Part shown: positions 1 through 8,809 of the stretch, in pieces
How positions within the stretch are numbered: the stretch's first letter is position 1
How the letters are laid out: every line of letters starts with the position of its first letter
Assembly: GCA_009602725.1 (NCBI GenBank)
Contig: WELB01000047.1
Span: 614,028-678,027, forward strand
From: Spirogloea muscicola
Taxonomy: Eukaryota; Streptophyta; Zygnematophyceae; Spirogloeales; Spirogloeaceae
Length of the DNA: 64,000 nucleotides
Reading direction: 5' to 3'
Notes under the pieces: generated by a model
Databases searched by the model: none
What the model saw: only the letters and a program-made list of their open reading frames with translations
Told to the model about the DNA's origin: nothing
Translations under genes and position numbers: made by a program

Positions 1-650
1 CCAAAGACGCCGCATCAGGACTGCGCTCGCTCCTCACTTGTAGTCATTCTAACATTGTAGTCATAACTCATAGTCATCATCAGTGGTCCATCCTCCACCA
101 CTTCTGCGATAGCGCTTTTGACCCCTTCGAACCTTGTCTTTTCGGGCTGGCTTCTCACAGCCCTTGCCACCTCCATCGTACACCCGTTCTGACATAGCGT
201 TCTAGGCCCCTCCGTCACTTGGCCCATTCGAACCTTTGTCAATTCTTTTCGGGCTGGCCTTCCACAGCCCTTGCCCCCGTTGGGAGAGCCACTTCTCTTG
301 CCACCTCTGAGAGAGCCACTTTTTTCTCACATCTGCATTGTCTATGTGTTTTGCAGTGTTTTGTAGTGTAGTCCTTTTTCCGGCTCCTCTTTCTTTGGCT
401 TTGGACATTGTCCATTCTTTTTTGGGCTGGCTTTGCCAGCCTCTCTTCTCTATGGGCGAGCACCTCCTCCTCTCACAGCCATCGCCCTCTACTGAAGCGT
501 CATTCTTCCCTCTATTCGCTCATCCCATTTCTGCTAGAGTAGGATCTTGTAACACAGGAATTTAGTCTATCATAGAATCGGTACAACAAACGAGATAACG
601 CTGGGCTGGTTAATCACAGCCTTCGGTACTGGAAGAGAATTTCTCCCTAA
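1..650 (+). mobile_element. Cluster of LINE 3' ends (types A, B, D, E)
   Basis: Contains A-type terminal hairpins near 138-165 and 246-300 (GGGCTGG...CAGCCC followed by a tract ending GGGAGAGCCACTTCT), a B-type 3' UTR and hairpin at about 325-470, a truncated D-type hairpin fused directly to the end of the B tail at about 470-515, and an E-like hairpin at 600-650. No ORF with LINE similarity remains, so these are strongly 5'-truncated insertions. All read on the plus strand. Confidence 0.7.
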
Positions 651-689
651 TTGGACAAAAGGAACCCGATCTGTTGATTTCGCGACGCA

Positions 690-930
690 GTAAGCGGGAG
701 GGGACGCGTGGCGCGCGTCTCCCGCCTGCCTCCTTCCTCCTCCCCTTCCTCCTTCCCGGCAGGGGCAGCCGCGCGCGGCCCGCTGGGGCGCCTCCCTCCC
801 GGCGGACCGCCCACTTCCCTCCTCCGAGCGCCGCGGAGCTCCAACCGGCCGGCCCGCCTCCTCCCTCTTCCCTCCTCCTCCTTCCCGGCCGAGGCAGCCG
901 CGAGCGAGCTGCCGGGGACCTCCCTCCTCC
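690..930 (+). repeat. GC-rich repeat, copy 1
   Basis: About 240 bp of pyrimidine-biased GC-rich sequence (CCTCCTTCC and GGCAGCCGCG motifs). It recurs in inverted orientation at about 21,885-22,115 with high similarity. In both places it lies beside LINE 3' ends. The sequence does not show whether it is a LINE 5' region, a promoter-like island or another repeat. Confidence 0.7.
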
Positions 931-1330
931 TCGCTACCCGCTACCCGGAGACTGGTCTCTCTAATCTGCGTCTGCTCGACATAGTTCAAATCGCATCCAG
1001 TGGCCACCTGAATCGCTGTTTGGTTCCACGCTTTTCCGGCCCCTTACAATTTGTACCTCCTTTTTCTGGGCTGGCGCATAGTCGCCATCCTCTGCTGGAA
1101 AAGCCTTCCTCCCTCCTCCGACTGCACCACCTCAGGCCAAGGCCGCGCCTCGCACTGGCCGCTCCATGGCAGCAGCTGCAGGCAGACATTGGCCGCTCAC
1201 TTGCGTCTCAAGCAGCTCTCTCGCCCCACTTGCTCGCATGCACTTGTGCGCGCACCAGCTCGTCGTAGCTCGTCGGCCACTCTGTCACGCTGCAGCGGCG
1301 TCCGCAGACCCCTGCGGGCCCTCCACCGCC
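931..1330 (+). other. LINE 3' remnant and leader of the LBD-like gene
   Basis: At 930-975 one frame gives a degenerate LINE C-terminus (NLRLLD-like). A hairpin tail with a GGGCTGG left arm follows at about 1,060-1,115. The rest is unremarkable GC-rich sequence leading to the ATG at 1,331. Confidence 0.5.
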
Positions 1331-2010
1331 ATGGCTGACCCTGGCCCCACCGAACCAGGGCCAGCAAGCGGTCCGTCAAAGAAGCGTCCTCGGGGCCGCC
1401 CATCCCCGACCAGGAAGGCTTGCTCTGCCTGCCGCCTCAACGCGAAGCCGTGCAAAGTTGATTGTGTGCTGACCGGCACAGTCTACAAGCCGTTCAGCGA
1501 GGCGACAGTCGCGCGCTTCGAAGAGATCCAATCTGCATTTGGCAGAGACCACATCTCCAAGCTCTTGAAAAACGTGGGTGACGATGCTACAGGATGCAAA
1601 CGCAACGCATTACTAGAAAGGTACCACTCTCGCCACTCATGCTCCACTTCGCCTTTTCTGGCAGCTGTGGCACTTTCCAAAGACAAAGTCCTGCGCTTCG
1701 CAGTCGCTAGATCTGCTTACGGACCCTTGTAAATGACTCCCGCCAGATCCAACTGTGTGTCATCCAACCCCATCGTCGCCCTCCCTTCCATTGCGACGGG
1801 GCTGCACTCCATACCTCCCCAGCCACTTTCCGCTCTTCCTAATTGGTGCCTCGCCACAAGCAACAGCAAGCAATTCTGAAGTATGAAGCAATTTTTGTGG
1901 GTGCTGCAGGCTACACTTTCTCGGGGAGCGCCTTGAGCACACAATTGAGTTGCTGACGCAGATCCAAGCAATTGAGAAAGAAATCAAGGTAAGGAGGCCG
2001 CAGGAGCACG
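1331..2010 (+). pseudogene. LOB-domain (LBD)-like gene, copy 1, probably broken
   Basis: LBD proteins are plant transcription factors. From the ATG at 1,331 the frame gives an AT-hook-like PRGRP (residues 20-24), then C31, C34, C41, C45, which is exactly CX2CX6CX3C, the LOB zinc motif. A GAS-like block with FG...HISKLLKN ends at residue 81, where a possible splice donor (GTGGGT) lies at 1,574. Unspliced, the frame continues to a stop at 1,732. A second conserved piece at about 1,870-1,925 reads YEAIFVGAAGYTFSGS, like the YEA...DPVYG part of LBD proteins. After a one-base frame change it gives LEHTIELLTQI at about 1,926-1,988, resembling the LBD coiled coil, then GTAAGG. The frame changes and the lack of a clean acceptor suggest a pseudogene, but exon 1 looks intact. 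Related copies lie at 7.5-8.7, 11.6-12.3 and 18.1-18.4 kb. Confidence 0.6.
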
Positions 2011-3100
2011 AGCCAGTACTGATTCTGAGGAAATGGACCTAGTCTTTCTTGTAGCACCCAATCGAGATAATGTCTGCATCCTATTCTCTCTAGCACGCTG
2101 GTTCAGCCTGTTTCATGGCATGCTTTCAGCTGGCAAAGTACCCGATATATTTACCAGAGGTCAAGTGTTGACCTGATAGCATTGTATGTGGAACAGGATG
2201 AAGGGGCCAGCTTGAAATTGGATACCGCTGAGAAGGTTGGGCTCGAATGCCTGACTGAGTGGACTACATTCAGAAAGCAAATGAACATCTGAATGAATCT
2301 CGCTTGTTTTACCCATTAATATATCTAGGACTAAAGATATTTTCTCTCCGTAATGCTATCTCCTTCTCACAATCAGAACGAGGCCGGCAGAATAGATGCA
2401 ATCGACAAAAGAATGTGCGACTTGCGTTTGCATCGTAGCAGACGAGCAGAGGCCTAGTCATGTCGCCCAAGCCTTCTCAGAAGGAAGAGAGGCAGAGAGA
2501 AGGGAAGAGATGAGGAGGCACAGAGAAATATAGACAGGTGTGAATCAGGGGAGGAGAAGGGGGGAGTGAGGACAATGGCCTTCGCCTGATCTTGCACGCA
2601 TGATCGTGTGCAGCAAGGAAAGTGCTTCTGCAAGGGGGCCGAAATCGTGTATCGGCAGCAAGTTAACATAGAACGAGAAAAGGAATGCTAATACATGAGA
2701 GAGTACTTGTGGCCTCGATGGGCATGGCAAGGCCAAGGGACTCCGGGCATACAATGTCGTGTGTCGTGTCGGGTCACTTGCACAAGCATGCAATGCAAGC
2801 CCGGGTAACGCCTCATAAGTGTAACGATGTCACATTGCAGAATTTGTCAACCCCACAGCAAAGACGGCCAGATCCTTGGAGAGCTTAGGAACCCCATGAC
2901 GCGGACGAGCGAGGAAGCTGGTCTGCTTCTTTGAGAAGAAGCATGACGCAAGCCGGAGTCGTGGTGCGAGTCACCGTGGTGCTCGTGTGGGAAACGGCGA
3001 TGGAAGTTGACCGGTGTGACGACCACACTCAATGGTAGACTGTAACTGGTTTGACGACGACATCAACAGTGAACACACACGTCCCACTGCATACTTGCTG
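2011..3100 (+). repeat. Downstream flank of the LBD unit, copy 1
   Basis: This stretch is collinear with the reverse complement of about 16,575-17,870, and its distal half also matches 21,330-21,845. It therefore travels with the LBD-like sequence as one duplicated unit. The distal part of the family (seen best in the other two copies) is rich in short repeated words such as GGTCTACC. No reading frame of note is visible. Confidence 0.65.
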
Positions 3101-3189
3101 TGTCTATCAGAGGGCTAGAAATCACATTGTGTTAGGTACCAGCCTGTCTAGACCTTCCCATTGCAAGGATGGGCTTCTCAATCTCATTC

Positions 3190-4400
3190 CCTGTCGCAGA
3201 TGCTACTGAAAAGCAAGGATGCGGAGCTGCAACAGTCACACGCCGCCGGCCCACAGCTTTTGGCCGATGATGTAGGTGTTGTCCCAGGCGGTAAGACCAG
3301 CTGACCCACATTCTGCTGGAATGGATGTGCAGAAATTCAGAATCGAGGTCAAGACAACTTGGAGTAGATGGCTGGTCAAGCTCATGTCTTGACCTTGACG
3401 CAAATCCCGAGTGGACGTTACCTCTGGAGATCGACGTCGTCACTAACCCTGCATAAAACATCGCGCCGCCACTTGACTAGAACAATGACAGGTGGGTAGA
3501 CAATGGTGCTCACAACCACATCATTGATGTCAATGAGCAAGTCGTCAAGCGCAACAAGTGCAGCCTAAGTAGAGTCTCAGATAATGTATTGGCAGCGAGC
3601 TGCAAAGACTTAGGCATGCCTGCAGTTGGCAAGATCAGTGAAGCTCTACTCCATGTCAGGAAGGCTGTAGCCTTCCAAACAGTGGGCATCAGCTTTGTAC
3701 AAGGAGTGGCTGACTCTCGGTTGCTACGGTGGTTGATCTGTGGTTTACTTACTACACCCTGGATGGAAGGCGGCTCGGAGAAGCACAACCACAAGGGGGA
3801 GTCTTCAATCACCAAGAAATGGGCGCAGCTTTGCTGCTGCCTGCTGCGGCAGGCCCTCGTTGCACCCCTGCTAATGCGTGCTGCTGCAGCCCGTCGCAGC
3901 TGCCCGAACCTGCGGCTCGATGCCGGCTCTCTGTAAGTAGTCCAAGGCTGCTCACCATGAGTACAGTTGCTGGCTTTTGCCCGGGACAAGGGGTTGCCGC
4001 CTGTTACCTCCGGGCACCCCCGGGCAAGGCACTCCACTGCGTAGTGTGCGTGGTACTTCACGATGTAGGGCATTCGCTCCTGCACCCCCTGTGACCAGAC
4101 TCAATCAGGTTCTGACCCCCCTTTGTGTTTTGAGTGAATGAGTAAAAGCAAGCTACCCACCTTGGCCTCTCCATCACTACACATTGCTGAATCACTTAGA
4201 AAGAGAAGCGCAACGAGGGACGCCTTGTGAGGGGCATGTTAATACTTGAAATACACTGCTTGCAATTTCGACTATAGCCTTACTGCATCATCTTTTAGTC
4301 GTGTAGGAGTACCCTCCAGCAGGTGAGTCCCCTCGAGGCCAAGTCGTGAAATGTCGGTGAGACACCAGACAAGGCCGGACCTTTTGAAGATCACCCTCAG
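3190..4400 (+). repeat. Unit X, copy a, with a 150-codon open stretch
   Basis: A repeated unit whose other copies are at 13,206-14,440 and 19,376-20,040, both inverted relative to this one. The frame at 3,480-3,936 stays open for about 150 codons, and its C-terminal part (GVADSRLLRWLICGLL, then TPWMEGGSEKHNHKGE) is conserved in copy b. An upstream piece at 3,198-3,290 (DDVGVVPGG) is also shared. Stops between these pieces indicate decay or introns. The protein is not recognised. The distal end abuts a D-type LINE tail in all three copies, so the tail was present before the unit was duplicated. Confidence 0.55.
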
Positions 4401-4404
4401 TTTG

Positions 4405-4620
4405 CCTCCTTAAGAAGAGAGTCGCTTCCAGTAGAGGACGATGGCTGTGAGTGGCCAGCCGAGAAAAATGAATGAACAAAACATCGATGGGCCAGAGGAA
4501 GTGCTAAGGCACACAGTGACTCAGGTGGCCACGAGGCACTCAGTAACCCTTTGAAGAAGAGGCATTCAGTAACCCCTTTAGCTGCGCATCTGTCGTTCTT
4601 GCGGCGACGAGTGTCGGCCA
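4405..4620 (-). mobile_element. D-type LINE 3' end
   Basis: On the minus strand a short 3' UTR (about 4,570-4,470) is followed by a hairpin with GGCTG/CAGCC arms and a loop at about 4,441-4,465, then the D ending CTGGAAGCG and a TCTTC tract. The body is truncated within about 150 bases of the 3' end. Confidence 0.65.
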
Positions 4621-5106
4621 CGTGCCAGGTCGGCCACGTGCCAATTAGGGCGTAGAAACGTAACCACCTGGGTCAACGCTCACAGTGAGTGAGAACGTTA
4701 CACTCCACGTCAGAAGGCCCGTAGCCTTTCATAAAGTGGGCATCAGCTTTGTCCAAGAAGTGACTGACTCTCGCTTGTCAAGGCGGGCAGGCCTGAGGAG
4801 TCGAGGGACGAGGCGTTCTGTTAGGTGACAATCGCTTCAAAAGGCCACTACGTAAGAGGCTGATCAAGAAGGCCCACGCGGCTTGACCAACTAAAGCCGC
4901 GTTTGTTGTCGTCCACACCTTCAAGGGCAGTGCATCTTTGCGGGATAGAACGCTTCAGCATGCTTCCTGGTCCCATTCTCACTTTGACATTTTCGACGTA
5001 GTTACTGGCCGCCTCTAGGGAAATTTCGTGTATTTGAAACAAACGAAGGCCAAACGGCCAAGTACAAAGGCAAGCACATCTTAAGACCTACATAACCTAC
5101 AGTAGA
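4621..5106. other. Mostly unrecognised; small unit X fragment
   Basis: Bases 4,700-4,780 match unit X (the part encoding GISFVQGVADS in copy a) at reduced identity. The remainder contains no frame, repeat or RNA gene that can be supported. Confidence 0.4.
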
Positions 5107-6080
5107 TTGACCCGCTCAGTAACCACGGGTCAAAGAAGAAAGGCGCGCGGGGCGCATGAAATGAAAAGGGAGGCCAATTCAAGCCAATACACAGTTCAAG
5201 CAGAGGCGAGTGCAAACTAAACAAGGCTACATAATACGGAGACCTAAACTAAGGTGCCTAAGGTGACATTAGTACCCACGGGAGAGCACAAACAAATCGG
5301 ACAAGCTAACTTGGGGAGCTGGAGCGCCGCCACGAAAGCCGGAGGCCTGACTTAGAGCGCGCCCTGCACGTTGATGAAAACAGAAAGGTCAAAACATAAA
5401 GGTCGCTAACCGATGCCTGGATACTAGATGGCAGATACGAAGCCCTTCTGCCGCCAACTAGAGCTCGCCCAGCTTTCTGGTGCAAACCATTAGCCTGAGC
5501 ACGCTGCAAACAGGCCGAAACTCGTCGTCGCAACAACGACAGATAGCAGCTGGCAAGCCCATCTCAGCCGGGAACACATCTGCATGTCGTGTGTAGCCTA
5601 GATTGGCTATGTTATGAAGGAGAGTAAGGAACCGAGGACCTAAGCAGCCGAAATGTCGATTGCCGCTGGCAAGAGCTGATCACATCGGGGGTAATCGGAG
5701 TAGTGCTGCAACTTTCTTTGTTCAGCACTGCCCACTGCGTGGCCAGCGATGTGTGTCGATGCTGGACCATTATAGGCCTCCGTAACCATAATATCGACCA
5801 AAGCACTTGGTCCTCCACCAGGTTGCACGCTCACAATGTTAAGTGTGCGGCGATGATGACGTCCCTGGGCATCCGTGGTGATAGGCATGATGTTGTTCAC
5901 TTCCACGACCGCACGGTACCCGGCGTTGCGCATCAAACCCGCCAGAGCATCACGAAGGAGGTTGTGGAAAAGCGCACCGAAAGGGCATGCCCTTATGGTT
6001 GATCGGCACAGAAGCACTGGACAAAGTGCAGGAAGGCTTTCCCAAAGAGAAAGCGCGGCCAGATTAACTGGATCCAAAGC
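5107..6080 (-). mobile_element. LINE-F remnant with endonuclease-like module
   Basis: The minus-strand frame at about 6,000-5,640 reads FHNLLRDALAGLMRNAGY, then NNIMPI, then PGGGPSALVDIMVTEAY, matching the region just after the zinc knuckle and the endonuclease-like block of the better copies at 48.7-49.2 kb. Further on, 5,530-5,440 matches the C-terminal LQR...GRAL segment. A hairpin with eight-base arms (TTGACCCG/CGGGTCAA, 5,107-5,133) sits where the other families carry their stop-codon hairpin; read on the minus strand it contains L-T-R-G-Y-stop. It is more diverged than subfamilies A to C and broken by stops. Confidence 0.6.
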
Positions 6081-6299
6081 GAATGGCGCTGAGGATTATC
6101 AAGCGGGCAACATTTCCCGTCAATTTGTAGAGAACAAGCATAGAATCGTGTCTTACTGGGAACGACAACAAATATATAGTTGTAGAGTTCAGACGCTGCG
6201 GTCCAAGCGTAGTGAATGTCTTACCAAGTGGCTCATGGCGTCTATGCTGGTATTGAGTGTCCGTTCGCAGAAGTCAGGGAGATTAGTTTCGTCGGTTTT

Positions 6300-6620
6300 G
6301 CGCCTTCAGGCCCTTTCAGACCTTGTTCACTCCTTTTGTTCATTCATTCTCACAGCCATTGCCTTACATTGGAAGAGCTGTTTCTTTCTTATCATGCGTC
6401 TTCTGCTCATGCCGGACCCAAACAGTTTTATGGCGACCTCTCATAGTATCGTCATTGCCTTACATTGGAAGAGCTTTTGCTCTGGGCTTGCCTCTAACAG
6501 CCATTGCCTTACACTTGCGGGATAGTGTCTTCTACGTTCTTGTTCATTCTTTTGTCTGGGCTGGACTCGCAGAGCCACCGCCCTCTAGGTAGCCTCCTAC
6601 TTCCTCTATTGGCAGAGACA
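6300..6620 (+). mobile_element. Array of E-type LINE tails
   Basis: Three or four partial tails follow one another: CACAGCCATTGCCTTACATT at about 6,352, a similar copy near 6,450, a third near 6,497, and GGGCTGGACTCGCAGAGCC at about 6,557. Each ends in a GGAAGAGCT or TTC-rich tract. No coding sequence is left. 6,081-6,299 shows nothing recognisable. Confidence 0.6.
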
Positions 6621-6796
6621 GGGAACACGCAGCTAATTGGATCGCCCACGTGTCGGCTTAAGAGGTCCCTCATCGTCTGCCGCGTCGGGATCTGCCGGAT
6701 CTGACGGCAAAAGGGCGCCCGCTGATTTCGAGGTCATCCCTGCCGTCCCTCCCCGTCTTTACTCTTCAGGCCCCGCAGTCGCTGCTTAGCTCGTAG

Positions 6797-6985
6797 TTTG
6801 GCCCCTTCGAACCTTGTCAATTCTTTTCGGGCTGGCTTCTCACAGCCCTTGCCCCCATTGGGAGAGCCACTTCTTCTATTTTCCCTATATCAATTCTGTA
6901 GAAGAAGTGGCTCTCCCAATGGGGGCAAGGGCTGTGAGAAGCCAGCCCGAAAAGAATTGACCAGGTTCGAAGGGGCCAAAGTACG
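6797..6985. repeat. Palindrome of two A-type LINE tails
   Basis: The A-type tail (about 80 bases, starting GGCCCCTTCGAACCTTGTC) at 6,797-6,877 is followed, after a 23-base spacer, by a nearly perfect inverted copy at 6,901-6,985. The transcript could fold into a hairpin of about 80 base pairs. The minus-strand copy continues into LINE-A 3' UTR and C-terminal sequence to about 7,110. Confidence 0.8.
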
Positions 6986-7330
6986 AGCTAAGCAGCGACT
7001 GCGGGGCCTGAAGAGGCTATGGCAGAACGGGGGAGGATGGACCACTTAGTAGTTACGAGTGAGGAGCCTCACATCCGACAGACTAGCTGCCGGTAAACTA
7101 TCCCCAAAATAAGAAAGAGCGCAAAGAAGAGATATCGAGCCATTCCGTTCCGATCGCAACCCTCCCCTTTTTCGTCCTGGTCCAAATTGCTATGATCAGG
7201 CGACGCACCGCTTGTCGCCTTCTCCGAAAGTACAAATGAGAACTTTAAGTCATTCAGTTTCCTTTTCCTTACCAAGTCCCGCACCGCACTCTGGGGCCTA
7301 TCCGATTTAACCAGGGGCCCGCCCCTCGCA
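6986..7330 (-). mobile_element. LINE-A 3' UTR and C-terminus
   Basis: Reading on the minus strand, 7,110-7,040 carries the end of the LINE ORF and the stop region, followed by the A-type 3' UTR and the tail in the palindrome at 6,901-6,985. The element is truncated just upstream of the last codons. 7,331-7,510 is GC-rich with no supported feature. Confidence 0.55.
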
Positions 7331-7519
7331 TGGAAGAGCTGTTGTTCCCTCCCACCTCCCCCCCCGGCAGTTGAACCTGTCTACTCAGCGCGCTCCGTCT
7401 CCACTAGCGCCGCCGCGCCGCCGCCGCTCTCCGCCTGCCTGCATGCACAGCTGGCCGCGACGCCCGCCGCCCCGTTCGCCTGCGCCCCGGCGGACGCGCC
7501 TCGGTGGCTACTACTCGTC

Positions 7520-7855
7520 ACGGTGAGCAGTGCCTAGGGAGGGCGACGGTGGGGTTCGAAAACACACGTGTGCATGTGGCGGGAGTTGAAAGGGCCCGCT
7601 GCAACTAAGCGACTGCGGCGCGCAGGACTTTTGGTTGATAAGTGCCACAGCCGCCAAAAAATTTGAAGTGGAGCATGAGTGGCGAGAGTAGTACCTTTCC
7701 AGTGATGCGTTGCGTTTGGACCCAGGAGCATCTTCGCTCACTTTAGGCAAGAGCTCGAAGATGCATTTTAGGCCAAATGCACGGCGCATCTTTTGCATCC
7801 GCGCAATTGTCGGCTTGCTGAAAGGCTTCCAGATGGTTCCGGTCAGCAAACACTC
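7520..7855 (-). pseudogene. LBD-like fragment, left arm of an inverted repeat
   Basis: On the minus strand a frame gives LLTGTIWKPFSKPTIAR, then MRRAFGLKCIFELL, matching the segment after the LOB zinc motif of copy 1, followed by sequence equivalent to the unspliced part of copy 1. The zinc motif itself is absent. It lies head to head with the plus-strand copy starting at about 7,865; the centre of symmetry is about 7,860, where TTCCGGTCAGCA faces TGCTGACCGGAA. Confidence 0.6.
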
Positions 7856-7864
7856 ATAACCGCA

Positions 7865-8800
7865 AAGCAGTGCGGTGATGAATGTCTGCTGACCGGAACT
7901 GTCTACAAGCCTGTCAGCAAGGCGACCATCGCGCGGTTGCAGATGATGCGCTCTGCATTTGGCATCAAACGCATCTTCATGCTTCTGCATAAAGTGGGCG
8001 AAGATGCTACTGGATCTAGACATAGACGAAATGCATTGCTAAAAGGGAACTCTCTCGCCACTCATGCTCCACTTCGCCTTTTCTGGCAGCTGTGGTACTT
8101 TTCAAAGACAAAGTCCTGCGCTTCACAGTCGCTAGATTTCCTGGTGAATGACTCCCGGCAGATCCAACTGTGTGTCTTCGAACCCCATCGTCGCCTTCCC
8201 TCCCGTTGCGCACCGGGGCTGCACCTCCATACCTCCCTCAGCCACTTCCCGTTCCCTCTAAGTGGTGCCAAACCACAACGAGCAGCATCAGTTTTGAACT
8301 GTGAAGCAATCCTTGTGATTGCTGCAGGCTATATTTGCTCCGGGATCCCTCGAGAAGACAATTGAGTCACTGATGCAGATCCAGGGGATCGAGGTCAGGA
8401 GCCCAAGGGAGCACGAGGAGTACCGTTCGAGGACACTGTACCTAGTATTGCATATAGCACCCGATTGTGATCATGTATGCGTCCTATTCTCTCTAGCACA
8501 TGCTGGATCAGCCTGTTTTAGGCATTCTTTCAGCTGGCAAATATATACTTACCAGAGGACAAGTACTGACCTGATAGCCTTGTTTGTGAAACAGGATAGG
8601 AATAGGCAGCTTGAGATTGGACACCACATAGAATGTTGCGCTCGATTGCCTGACTGAGTGGACTACTTGTGGAAAGCAAATGAATTTCCACATGACCCTC
8701 GCTTGTTGAAGCCAATATATCTAGGACTGACAATAGTTCGTGTTTGAACGCCTGTTTCCTTCTCACAAGCAGAACGAGGCCGGCAGGATAGATGCAATCA
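7865..8800 (+). pseudogene. LBD-like gene, copy 2, degenerate
   Basis: Starts with LLTGTVYKPVSKATIAR and MRSAFGIKRIFMLL, matching the LOB GAS-like block but without the CX2CX6CX3C motif. Around 8,270-8,345 the frame reads KPQRAASVLNCEAILVIAAG, which fits the QRADAV..SL.YEA part of LBD proteins better than copy 1 does. A one-base change then precedes SLEKTIESLMQIQGIE (about 8,350-8,395), the coiled-coil part. The similarity to copy 1 continues through the 3' flank and stops at about 8,809, where CSN7-derived sequence begins without a gap. Confidence 0.6.
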
Positions 8801-8809
8801 ACGGAAGAG

